A stretch of DNA of 64,000 nucleotides, taken from assembly GCF_900114535.1 (NCBI RefSeq), contig NZ_FOTK01000011.1, positions 62,001 through 126,000 of the forward strand. Reading direction: 5' to 3'. Source of the DNA: Methylobacterium pseudosasicola (GTDB lineage: Bacteria; Pseudomonadota; Alphaproteobacteria; Rhizobiales; Beijerinckiaceae). The notes below the pieces were generated by a model. The model did no database searches and was not told the DNA's origin. It saw only the letters and a list, made by a program, of their open reading frames with translations. This document shows positions 45,981 to 53,807 of the stretch, one piece after another; position 1 is the stretch's first letter, and each line of letters opens with the position of its first letter. The position numbers were made by a program, and so were the translations under genes.

Positions 45981-47603
45981 ATGCTGTCTCGTCTGAAAAC
46001 CTTTGGCGCCCGTGCGGCGCTGGCCGGCGCCCTCGCGCTCTCGGCGAGTTCCGCCGCCCTCGCGCAGGGCACCCTGCGGATCGGCATGACCGCATCCGAC
46101 ATCCCGCTGACCACCGGCCAGACCGACAATGGCGGCGAGGGCATGCGGTTTCTGGGCTATACGGTCTATGACGGCCTGATCAATTGGGACCTGTCGAGTG
46201 CGGAGCTGGCCTCCGACCTCGTGCCCGGCCTCGCCACCAGCTGGGCGGTGGACGCCACCGACAAGACCAAGTGGACCTTCAAGCTCCGGCCGGGGGTGAA
46301 ATTCCACGACGGCTCCGACTTCACCGCCGACGCGGTGGTGTGGAACCTCGACAAGCTCCTGAAGGCCGACGCGCCGCAATACGACCCGCGCCAGTCCGCG
46401 CAGGGCAAGACCCGCATCCCGGCGGTGGCGAGCTACCGCGCCGTGGATCCGATGACCCTCGAGATCGTCACCAAGGCCCCCGACGCGACGCTGCCCTACC
46501 AGATCGCCTGGATCATGATGTCTTCGCCCGCGCAGTGGGAGAAGGTCGGCAAGTCCTGGGACGCCTTCGCCAAGCAGCCCTCCGGCACCGGCCCGTGGAA
46601 GCTGACCCTCTTCGCGCCCCGCGAGCGCGCGGAGATGGTGCCGTTCAAGGAATACTGGGACACGAACCGGGTGCCGAAGCTCGACAAGCTCGTGCTGGTG
46701 CCGCTGCCCGAGGCCAATGCCCGGGTCGCCGCGCTGCGCTCCGGCCAGGTCGACTGGATCGAGGCGCCCGCGCCCGACGCCGTGGCGTCCCTGAAGGGGG
46801 CCGGCTTCACCATCGTCACCAACGCCTACCCGCATAACTGGACCTGGCATCTGTCCCGGGTCGAGGGCTCGCCCTGGAACGATATCCGAGTGCGCAAGGC
46901 CGCCAACCTCGCCATCGACCGCGACGGCCTGAAGGAGCTGCTCGGCGGCCTCGCCATCCCGGCCAAGGGCTTCATGCCCCCGGGCCACCAATGGTTCGGC
47001 CACCCGAGCTTCGACGTGAAGTTCGACCCGGACGCCGCCAAGAAGCTGATGGCCGAGGCCGGCTACAGCCCGGCCAAGCCGCTGAAGCTGAAGGTCGCGA
47101 TCTCGGCCTCGGGCTCGGGCCAGATGCAGCCGCTGCCGATGAACGAGTTCGTCCAGCAGAACCTCGCCGACGTGGGCATCCAGGTCGATTACGAGGTGGT
47201 CGAGTGGAACACGCTGATCAACATTTGGCGGGCCGGGGCCAAGGCCGACATCTCCCGCGGCGTCTCGGCGATCAACTATTCGTACTTTATCCAGGACCCG
47301 TTTACCGGCTTCATCCGCCACCTGCAGAGCAACTTCGCCCCGCCGAATGGCACCAATTGGGGCTATTACAGCGACCCGGCGATGGACAAGCTGTTCGATC
47401 AGGTGCGCAACACCTTCGACAAGACCGAGCAGACGAAGGTCCTGGAGAAGGTCCACGAGAAGTACGTGGACGACGCGCTGTTCATCATGATCACGCACGA
47501 CGTGAACCCGCGGGCGATGAGCCCGAAGGTGAAAGGCTTCGTCCAGGCCCAGAACTGGTTCCAGGACTTTTCGAAGATCACCATCGCGACGGCGGGGCGG
47601 TAG
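45981..47603 (+). CDS. Dpp-type ABC transporter substrate-binding protein
   Basis: A 540-residue periplasmic binding protein of family 5 (SBP_bac_5). Signal peptide MLSRLKTFGARAALAGALAL (cleavage near ALA/QGT), then the standard features: YDGLINWD, LATSWAVDATDKTKWTFKLRPGV-type segment split at about 85, KFHDGSDFTADAVVWNL and GTGPWKL. Such proteins bind oligopeptides, but also opines, nickel-complexes or other small solutes. Here it follows the ureide enzymes by about 100 bases on the same strand, hinting at import of a ureide or ureido-amino acid. ATG 45981 begins the signal peptide. Confidence 0.92.
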   Translation: MLSRLKTFGARAALAGALALSASSAALAQGTLRIGMTASDIPLTTGQTDNGGEGMRFLGYTVYDGLINWDLSSAELASDLVPGLATSWAVDATDKTKWTFKLRPGVKFHDGSDFTADAVVWNLDKLLKADAPQYDPRQSAQGKTRIPAVASYRAVDPMTLEIVTKAPDATLPYQIAWIMMSSPAQWEKVGKSWDAFAKQPSGTGPWKLTLFAPRERAEMVPFKEYWDTNRVPKLDKLVLVPLPEANARVAALRSGQVDWIEAPAPDAVASLKGAGFTIVTNAYPHNWTWHLSRVEGSPWNDIRVRKAANLAIDRDGLKELLGGLAIPAKGFMPPGHQWFGHPSFDVKFDPDAAKKLMAEAGYSPAKPLKLKVAISASGSGQMQPLPMNEFVQQNLADVGIQVDYEVVEWNTLINIWRAGAKADISRGVSAINYSYFIQDPFTGFIRHLQSNFAPPNGTNWGYYSDPAMDKLFDQVRNTFDKTEQTKVLEKVHEKYVDDALFIMITHDVNPRAMSPKVKGFVQAQNWFQDFSKITIATAGR

Positions 47604-47612
47604 CACCACCGA

Positions 47613-47780
47613 CTCCCTCCCCCCCTCTGCGGGGGAGGGTACCTGCGAAGCAGGGGGGGAGAGGGGCAGCGCGACGATGCGGGTATCGGCGCCCGGCACG
47701 CCTTCTCCGGAAGCGTCGCTCCCCTCTCCCGACCCCTGCTGACGCAGGGGCCACCCTCCCCCGCAGAGGGGGGAGGGGGA
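47613..47780. repeat. Long inverted repeat between binding protein and permease genes
   Basis: Arms of about 60 bases, rich in CCCTCCCC and GGGGGAGGG, running from 47613 to about 47673 and back from about 47717 to 47780. The transcript could fold into one long stem. It lies inside the dpp operon, right after the binding-protein stop, where such structures often lower expression of downstream genes relative to the binding protein. Confidence 0.8.
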
Positions 47781-47805
47781 TTTTCCGGCCACGGCAAGGC
47801 ACCCG

Positions 47806-48759
47806 ATGCTGATCTACATTCTCAAACGCCTGGTCTACGTGACGCCCGTGGCGTTCGGCGTCAGCCTGGTCTGCTTCCTGCTGGTCCATCTGGCGCCGGG
47901 TGATGCCCTGAGCGCGGTTCTGCCGGCGGATGCGACCCAGGAGACCATCAACGAGATGAAGGCCGCCTACGGCTTCGATAAGCCGTTGCCGGTCCAGTAC
48001 CTGATCTGGCTGTGGCACGTGCTGCACGGCGATCTCGGCACCTCCATCGCCACGGGCCGGCCGGTGCTCGGCGAGGTCAGCCGCGCGGTGGTCAATTCGC
48101 TGATCCTCGCCTCGGTGGCGACGGTGATCGGCTTCACCTTCGGGACGCTGTTCGGCTTCGTCGCCGGCTATCACCGCAACTCGGTGGCCGACCGGGCGGC
48201 GTCCGCGCTCTCGGTCTTCGGCGTGAGCGTGCCGCATTACTGGCTCGGCATGGTCCTGGTGATCGTGTTCTCGGCGACGCTGGGCTGGCTGCCACCCACG
48301 GGTGCCGGGCCCGACGGCTCGGGCAATTGGCGGCCCGATTTCGACCACCTGCGCTACCTGATCCTGCCGGCGGTGACGATGTCGGTGATCCCCACCGGCA
48401 TCATCGCCCGCACGGTGCGCGCTCTGGTGGCCGACATCCTGGCGCAGGACTTCGTCGAGGCCCTGCGCGCCAAGGGCATGGACGAGTTCGGCGTGTTCAA
48501 GCACGTGGTGCGCAACGCCGCCCCGACCGCGCTGGCGATCATGGGCCTCCAGCTCGGCTACCTGCTCGGTGGCTCGATCCTGGTGGAGACCGTGTTCGCC
48601 TGGCCCGGCACCGGCTTCCTCCTCAACGCCGCGATCTTCCAGCGCGACCTGCCCCTGCTCCAGGGCTCGATCCTGGTGCTGGCGATGTTCTTCGTCGTCC
48701 TGAACCTGCTGGTGGACGTGATGCAGACCGCCCTCGACCCGCGCATCGAACGCGCCTGA
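47806..48759 (+). CDS. Dpp-type ABC transporter permease, DppB-like
   Basis: A 317-residue inner-membrane permease with six hydrophobic helices. The N-terminus MLIYILKRLVYVTPVAFGVS and the cytoplasmic EAA loop (FVEALRAKGMDEFGVFKHVVRNA split around residue 215) are typical of DppB/OppB. Family-typical length. It forms a heterodimeric channel with the next gene product. Stop and next start are separated by 14 bases that hold a GGAGG. Confidence 0.94.
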   Translation: MLIYILKRLVYVTPVAFGVSLVCFLLVHLAPGDALSAVLPADATQETINEMKAAYGFDKPLPVQYLIWLWHVLHGDLGTSIATGRPVLGEVSRAVVNSLILASVATVIGFTFGTLFGFVAGYHRNSVADRAASALSVFGVSVPHYWLGMVLVIVFSATLGWLPPTGAGPDGSGNWRPDFDHLRYLILPAVTMSVIPTGIIARTVRALVADILAQDFVEALRAKGMDEFGVFKHVVRNAAPTALAIMGLQLGYLLGGSILVETVFAWPGTGFLLNAAIFQRDLPLLQGSILVLAMFFVVLNLLVDVMQTALDPRIERA

Positions 48760-48773
48760 CCCGGAGGCCGATG

Positions 48774-49703
48774 ATGACCGCACCGATCACCGCAGCCTCG
48801 ATGGCCCTCGACGGCGGCGTGCTCTCCGCCGGAGACGCCGCCCCGGAGGCCGCCTTCGTCCCGTCCCGGGGGTTCTGGGGCCATGTCGGCCACCGGCTGG
48901 TGCGCGATCCCGTGGCCATGGGCGCCGGGGCCGTGATCCTGCTCGTAGTGCTGATCGCGATCCTGTCGCCTTGGATCACCCCGATGGACCCGTACAAGGG
49001 GTCGATGCTGCGCCGCCTCAAGCATGTCGGCGACGCCACCTACTGGCTCGGCTCGGACGAGCTCGGACGCGACATGATCAGCCGGCTGATGCTGGGCTCG
49101 CGCCTGTCGCTGTTCATCGGGGTCACCCCGGTGCTGATCGCCTTCGTGATCGGCTCCGCCATCGGGATCCTCGCCGGCTATGTCGGCGGGTGGACCAACA
49201 CGATCCTGATGCGCACCATCGACGTGTTTTTTGCATTCCCGTCGGTGCTGCTGGCGATCGCGCTCTCCGGAGCGCTCGGGGCCGGCATCTTCAACTCGAT
49301 CGTGTCGCTGACCTGCGTGTTCGTACCCCAGATCGCCCGCGTCGCCGAGAGCGTCACCACGGGCATCCGCAAGCGCGACTACATCGACGCGGCCAAGCTG
49401 TCCGGCGCCTTGCCGCTGACGATCATGCGGGTTCAGGTGCTCGGCAACGTCGTTGGGCCGATCTTCGTCTACGCCACCAGCCTGATATCGGTCTCGATGA
49501 TCCTGGCCTCGGGCCTGTCTTTCCTCGGTCTCGGCGTGCGCCCGCCGGAGCCGGAATGGGGCCTGATGCTCAACACCCTGCGCACCGCGATCTACGCCAA
49601 CCCGGTGGTCGCGGCCCTGCCGGGCGTGTGCATCTTCGTCGTCTCGATCGCCTTCAACCTGTTCTCGGACGGCCTGCGCGCCGCGATGGAGATTCGCCAG
49701 TGA
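48774..49703 (+). CDS. Dpp-type ABC transporter permease, DppC-like
   Basis: A 309-residue permease, partner of the DppB-like protein. After a 40-residue cytoplasmic N-terminus come six helices; the EAA loop reads DYIDAAKLSGALPLTIMRVQVLG. The helix before it (RTIDVFFAFPSVLLAIAL) is characteristic. Two adjacent ATG codons exist; ATG 48774 is six bases after GGAGG and is preferred over 48771. The stop overlaps the following GTG. Confidence 0.93.
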   Translation: MTAPITAASMALDGGVLSAGDAAPEAAFVPSRGFWGHVGHRLVRDPVAMGAGAVILLVVLIAILSPWITPMDPYKGSMLRRLKHVGDATYWLGSDELGRDMISRLMLGSRLSLFIGVTPVLIAFVIGSAIGILAGYVGGWTNTILMRTIDVFFAFPSVLLAIALSGALGAGIFNSIVSLTCVFVPQIARVAESVTTGIRKRDYIDAAKLSGALPLTIMRVQVLGNVVGPIFVYATSLISVSMILASGLSFLGLGVRPPEPEWGLMLNTLRTAIYANPVVAALPGVCIFVVSIAFNLFSDGLRAAMEIRQ

Positions 49704-50755
49704 GCGTCATCCCGGACGCCCCCGATCCGTTCGCCCGCGACCGCGGCGGGCCGGCCCAGCCGCTTCTGTCGGTCTCAGGCCTCTACAAGCACTTCCCGGT
49801 CCGCAAGGCCGGGGGCAAGAAACAGGTGGTGCGCGCGGTCGACGGCGTCGATTTCGACGTGTTGAAAGGCGAGACGCTCGGCATCGTCGGCGAATCCGGC
49901 TGCGGCAAGTCCACCACCGCCAAGCTGCTCATGGGCCTGATCGAGCGCGATGCCGGCTCCCTGCTGTACGACGGCCAACCGGTCGGCGAGCGAGTCATGC
50001 CGTGGCGGTCCTACCGCCGCCAGGTTCAGATGGTGTTCCAAGACAGCTACGCGTCCCTCAACCCGCGCATGACCGTGGAGCAGTCGATCGCCTTCGGCCC
50101 GAAGGTCAACGGCGTGCCCGGCCGCGAGGCGGTGGAGCGCGCCCGCGCCCTGCTCGCCCGGGTCGGCCTGGAGCCGAAGCGCTTCGCCGGCCGCTATCCG
50201 CACGAGATTTCCGGCGGCCAGCGCCAGCGGGTCAACATCGCCCGCTCCCTCGCCCTGGAGCCGCGACTGGTGCTGCTCGACGAGGCGGTCTCGGCGCTCG
50301 ACAAGTCGGTGGAAGCCCAGGTGCTGAACCTGCTCCTCGACCTCAAGGCCGAGTTCGGTCTGACCTACATCTTCATCAGCCACGACCTGAACGTCGTGCG
50401 GTTCATCTCCGACCGGGTGATGGTGATGTATCTCGGCCGCGTCTCCGAGATCGGTCCGTCCGACACGGTGCTGGACGCGCCGGCCCATCCCTATACCGAG
50501 GCGCTGCTCGCCTCGATGCCATCGCTCGATCCCAACAACCGCACCCAGGCCGCGCTGCTGCAGGGCGACCCGCCGAACCCGATCGACCCGCCCTCCGGCT
50601 GCCGTTTCCATCCCCGCTGCACCCTCGCCGAGCCGATCTGCAGCGAGACGGAGCCGCCCCTCGACACGGTCGGGCCGCTGCACCGGGTGTCGTGCCTCGC
50701 CCGCCAGCCGGGCTCCGGCCATTCCGCCGCCCCCGCCCGAGCGCTCGCGGCATGA
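49700..50755 (+). CDS. Dpp-type ABC transporter ATP-binding protein, DppF-like
   Basis: A 351-residue ATPase: Walker A GESGCGKST, Q-loop VFQDSYASLNPRM, signature ISGGQRQRV, Walker B VLLDEAVSALD and switch His in FISHDL. The C-terminal extension with PPSGCRFHPRC and further Cys (about 290-330) is the oligopeptide-transporter domain, some of which bind an Fe-S cluster. The usual DEPTSALD is DEAVSALD here, common in this clade. It starts at GTG 49700, overlapping the permease stop. Confidence 0.93.
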   Translation: MSVIPDAPDPFARDRGGPAQPLLSVSGLYKHFPVRKAGGKKQVVRAVDGVDFDVLKGETLGIVGESGCGKSTTAKLLMGLIERDAGSLLYDGQPVGERVMPWRSYRRQVQMVFQDSYASLNPRMTVEQSIAFGPKVNGVPGREAVERARALLARVGLEPKRFAGRYPHEISGGQRQRVNIARSLALEPRLVLLDEAVSALDKSVEAQVLNLLLDLKAEFGLTYIFISHDLNVVRFISDRVMVMYLGRVSEIGPSDTVLDAPAHPYTEALLASMPSLDPNNRTQAALLQGDPPNPIDPPSGCRFHPRCTLAEPICSETEPPLDTVGPLHRVSCLARQPGSGHSAAPARALAA

Positions 50756-51789
50756 GCGGCCCGATGTCGAATCCGGAACCCGCCGTCACCCTGGGGAACC
50801 TGCGCGTCGCCTTCGGCAAGGTGCAGGTCGTCGACGGCGTCGACCTCACCGTGGAGCGCGGTCAGGCGATGGCGCTCATCGGCGAGTCCGGCTCGGGCAA
50901 GAGCGTCACCCTGCGGGCGATCCTGCGGCTGTTCCACGAGGGGCGCAGCCGGATCGAAGGCACGATCCTCGCCGCCGGCCGAGACGTGCAGGCGCTGAGC
51001 AAACGCCAGCTCGCCAATTTCCGCGGCGGCGACGTCTCGATGATCTTCCAGGAGCCCCTTCTGGCCTTCGACCCGGTCTACACGGTCGGCCAGCAGATCA
51101 CCGAGGCGATCCGCCGCCACGAGAAGATCTCGAAGGAGGATGCCCGCAAGCGCGCGCTCGCCCTGTTCGAGCGGGTGCGGATCCCCAGCCCGGAGCGTCG
51201 GCTGGACAACTACCCGCACGAGATGTCGGGCGGCATGCGCCAGCGCGCCATGATCGCCCTGGCGCTCGCCTGCCGGCCGCAGGTGCTGCTCGCCGACGAG
51301 CCGACCACCGCCCTCGACGCGACGGTGCAGATCCAGGTGCTCCTGCTGCTGCGCGAATTGCAGCGCGACCTCGGCCTGTCGATCATCATCGTGACCCACG
51401 ATCTCGGCGCGGCGGTCGAGGTCGCCGACCGGATCGCCGTGATGTACGCGGGCAAGATCGTCGAGACCGGCACCGCGCATCAGGTCGTGCTCGACCCACA
51501 CCACCCCTACACGATCGGCCTGCTCCGCAGCCGGGCGGAAGGGGCGCTGGCCAAGGGCTCGCGGCTCCAGACCATCCCGGGCAGCCCGCCCGACCTCGCC
51601 AACCGGCCGCCCGGCTGCCCGTTCGCACCGCGCTGCTTCCTGGTCGAGGAACGATGCCGCCAGGAAATGCCGCCGGTGGCTGAAATCTCGCCCGGTCACA
51701 AGGTCGCCTGCTGGCGGACCGAGGAGGCCGCTGCCGCCTACCGGGCCGGGCCGACGCCGGTGCGCGCGGCGGAGCCGGTCCCGGCCTGA
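50752..51789 (+). CDS. Dpp-type ABC transporter ATP-binding protein, DppD-like
   Basis: A 345-residue ATPase completing the importer: Walker A GESGSGKSV, Q-loop IFQEPLLAFDPVY, signature MSGGMRQRA, Walker B LLADEPTTALD, switch His in IVTHDL, and the Cys-bearing oligopeptide-transporter tail (PPGCPFAPRC, later RCRQE and VACWRT). Four-base overlap with the preceding ATPase gene. The order F-D after B-C is the less common arrangement but complete. A hairpin terminator follows. Confidence 0.93.
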   Translation: MSGPMSNPEPAVTLGNLRVAFGKVQVVDGVDLTVERGQAMALIGESGSGKSVTLRAILRLFHEGRSRIEGTILAAGRDVQALSKRQLANFRGGDVSMIFQEPLLAFDPVYTVGQQITEAIRRHEKISKEDARKRALALFERVRIPSPERRLDNYPHEMSGGMRQRAMIALALACRPQVLLADEPTTALDATVQIQVLLLLRELQRDLGLSIIIVTHDLGAAVEVADRIAVMYAGKIVETGTAHQVVLDPHHPYTIGLLRSRAEGALAKGSRLQTIPGSPPDLANRPPGCPFAPRCFLVEERCRQEMPPVAEISPGHKVACWRTEEAAAAYRAGPTPVRAAEPVPA

Positions 51790-51808
51790 ACCCCGGGGAT
51801 CGACGCAT

Positions 51809-51845
51809 CCGCGCGAAGCCTTTATCCGGCTTCGCGCGGCTTTCA
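51809..51845 (+). terminator. Terminator of the ureide/dpp operon
   Basis: Perfect 12-bp stem CCGCGCGAAGCC / GGCTTCGCGCGG with a 7-base loop (51809-51839), followed by CTTTC. It lies 20 bases after the last ATPase stop. The T-run is weak. Confidence 0.75.
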
Positions 51846-51885
51846 GGTGGCGGAACACCGCGCGACCGGCCGCCCGAGCATCGCG

Positions 51886-53133
51886 ATGAGCCAAACCGCC
51901 CCTGAGATCGTCCTGGTTTCCCGCGGGGAGGCCGGCCATTTCCTTCCGTCAGCTTTGGGCTGGCTGGGCAAGCGCATCACCGTCACCGCCCATCCGGGGG
52001 CGGCCAACCACATCCTCTGCCTGCCGGTGCTCGACTTCGTCCGCCTCGGCTTCCCGGAGGCGAACGGGCGGCTGGACCTGCTGGAACCCGGCGATGTCGA
52101 GAACCTGCGCTCCGGCCGGGCGGCGCTGCTGCTCGACCTGTCGAACGAGGGGCCGGGCCTGCACGCCCCCACCTTCGAGGCCCTGCACCGAAATCTCCAC
52201 GCGCTCGGCATCCCGCGGACGCAGGTCATCCTGGTCAGCCAGAACCGGGCGCTCCGCCTTGATTACGAGGAGCTCTACGGCGAGGGCCTGCGCTTCTGGA
52301 CCTTCGATTTTTTTCCGCTTCAGGTCGCCCTCTGGCTCGACGACGAGGCTGGGCCGACGCTCTTCTCGCAGCATCCCCTCGACCGGACCGGCTACGTACC
52401 GTTCGCTCACACCACCGGCCCGGCCCGGTTCCTGTGCCAGAACGCGGCCCTGCGCTGGCACCGGGTGCTGCTCTACCGCTGGTTCCAACTCCATCGCCTC
52501 GACCGCGAGGGCCTGATCTCGTTCCACGGGATCGGCGCGGACAACCCGAAGGCGGGTGGCATCGACGTGTTCCACGCGCCGTCGGAGATCAAGGACGCCT
52601 TCGGGCCACTGCTGGCGGATGTCGGCTCCTGGATCCCCCGGCAGGCCAAGCGGCTCGATACCCCGGCGCCGGGCGGCGACATGGTGTTGACGCTCGATAC
52701 CCAGGCCTATGCGGCTTGCGACCTGACGATCATCTCCGAGACCGATTTCTTCGAGCTGGGCGTCGAGCGCATCACGGAAAAATCGCTGAAGGCCGCCGCC
52801 ATGGGGCTGCCCTTCGTGATGGTCGGCGCGCCGCGTGCCGTGGCGCTCCTGTCGGAACTGGGCTTCCACACCTTCGGCAGCCTGATCGACCACCATTACG
52901 ACCGGGTCACCGACCCGATCGAGCGCCTTCCGGAGGTGTTCCGGTCGATTGAGACAGCCTGGGCCGATTGCCGACGCGACCGCATCGCTTGGCAGCGCCG
53001 GGCGCGGGAGCAGGCCGAGGCGAATGTCGCCCATGCGCGCCGCGGGCTGCTGCGGCAGCTCGACCGGGTGACGGTCGCGCCCCTGGTGGAGCGGCTCGCC
53101 CGGTTCATGGAAACGGGCACGCTGGTGCACTGA
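51886..53133 (+). CDS. Unrecognised protein with glycosyltransferase-like C-terminus
   Basis: A 415-residue soluble protein I cannot place with certainty. The C-terminal third contains SETDFFELGVERITEKSLK, then AAMGLPFVMVGAPRAVALL and a LGFHTFGSLIDHHYD segment. The order E..ITEK..K....G.PFV.VG.P....L..LGF.TF resembles the acceptor/nucleotide-sugar region of exostosin- or fucosyltransferase-like proteins and related phage proteins. The N-terminal half shows alternating strands and helices without a known motif. ATG 51886 begins the conserved region; an upstream GTG frame is ignored. It sits after the dpp terminator and before a zinc-ribbon gene. Confidence 0.6.
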   Translation: MSQTAPEIVLVSRGEAGHFLPSALGWLGKRITVTAHPGAANHILCLPVLDFVRLGFPEANGRLDLLEPGDVENLRSGRAALLLDLSNEGPGLHAPTFEALHRNLHALGIPRTQVILVSQNRALRLDYEELYGEGLRFWTFDFFPLQVALWLDDEAGPTLFSQHPLDRTGYVPFAHTTGPARFLCQNAALRWHRVLLYRWFQLHRLDREGLISFHGIGADNPKAGGIDVFHAPSEIKDAFGPLLADVGSWIPRQAKRLDTPAPGGDMVLTLDTQAYAACDLTIISETDFFELGVERITEKSLKAAAMGLPFVMVGAPRAVALLSELGFHTFGSLIDHHYDRVTDPIERLPEVFRSIETAWADCRRDRIAWQRRAREQAEANVAHARRGLLRQLDRVTVAPLVERLARFMETGTLVH

Positions 53134-53146
53134 CCCGCGCTCCGCC

Positions 53147-53776
53147 GTGACATCCGGACTCCCGACCGCGCCCCTGCGCTGCACCGCCTGCGACCGCGGC
53201 CATTATGTGCCGGTGCGGTTCTGCCCGTTCTGTGGCGCGGAGCAGACGGAGAAGGCTGAACCGCCGGCTCCCCCGCCTCCTGCACCACCTCCGCCGCCGC
53301 CCGTGGCGCAGGAGGAAGCTCCAGCCATTCCCGTCGCGGCGCCGATGCTTCCGCCCGAGGAACCGCCTCCACCGCCGGCGCCCGAGCCTGACCCGCCCCC
53401 GCCGCCGCCGATCCGGCCGGCGCCCACAGCCCCGCGCCGACGCAAAAGGCTGGTCCGGCTCCGTCAGGCCGTGCTGGCGCTCGCGGCCATCATCGGTCTC
53501 GCGGCCCTCGCGCTGGCGCGCCGCGACGTCGTCCCGGCGCCGATACGGATCGAGATCGGAGCGGCCTGGACGCCGGTGGCGATGAAATCCTTCCGGAACG
53601 TCGCGGCGCTGCGGATCACCGCGGAGGGCGTGGTCAGCCTGCGCCTCGACGGCGAGCGGGTGCAGCGCGTCAGCCCATCGAGCGGCGCGACCGTGCGGCC
53701 CAAGACCCTGCGGAGCCTGGAACTGCGCGCCGGCCGCGGCCCCGTTACCGTGACGCTGACGCCGCGGAGCGAGTGA
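53147..53776 (+). CDS. Zinc-ribbon, proline-rich single-pass membrane protein
   Basis: A 209-residue protein with three parts: an N-terminal zinc ribbon (CTACDRG...FCPFCG, four Cys between residues 12 and 29), a Pro/Ala/Glu-rich linker (about 37-95) and one hydrophobic helix (VLALAAIIGLAALALA, about 108-123) followed by a small beta-rich domain. This layout is seen in various membrane-anchored zinc-ribbon proteins of unknown role. GTG 53147 is the first start, 13 bases after the previous gene, so the two may be co-transcribed. Confidence 0.6.
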   Translation: MTSGLPTAPLRCTACDRGHYVPVRFCPFCGAEQTEKAEPPAPPPPAPPPPPPVAQEEAPAIPVAAPMLPPEEPPPPPAPEPDPPPPPPIRPAPTAPRRRKRLVRLRQAVLALAAIIGLAALALARRDVVPAPIRIEIGAAWTPVAMKSFRNVAALRITAEGVVSLRLDGERVQRVSPSSGATVRPKTLRSLELRAGRGPVTVTLTPRSE

Positions 53777-53807
53777 GCGCACGGGGCATACTGCAACCGC
53801 GGCAACC

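Noticed and set aside
47613..47780. CRISPR-like repeat or IS end
   Set aside because: It is one inverted pair, not a series of equal direct repeats with spacers, and there is no transposase or target-site duplication that I can see.
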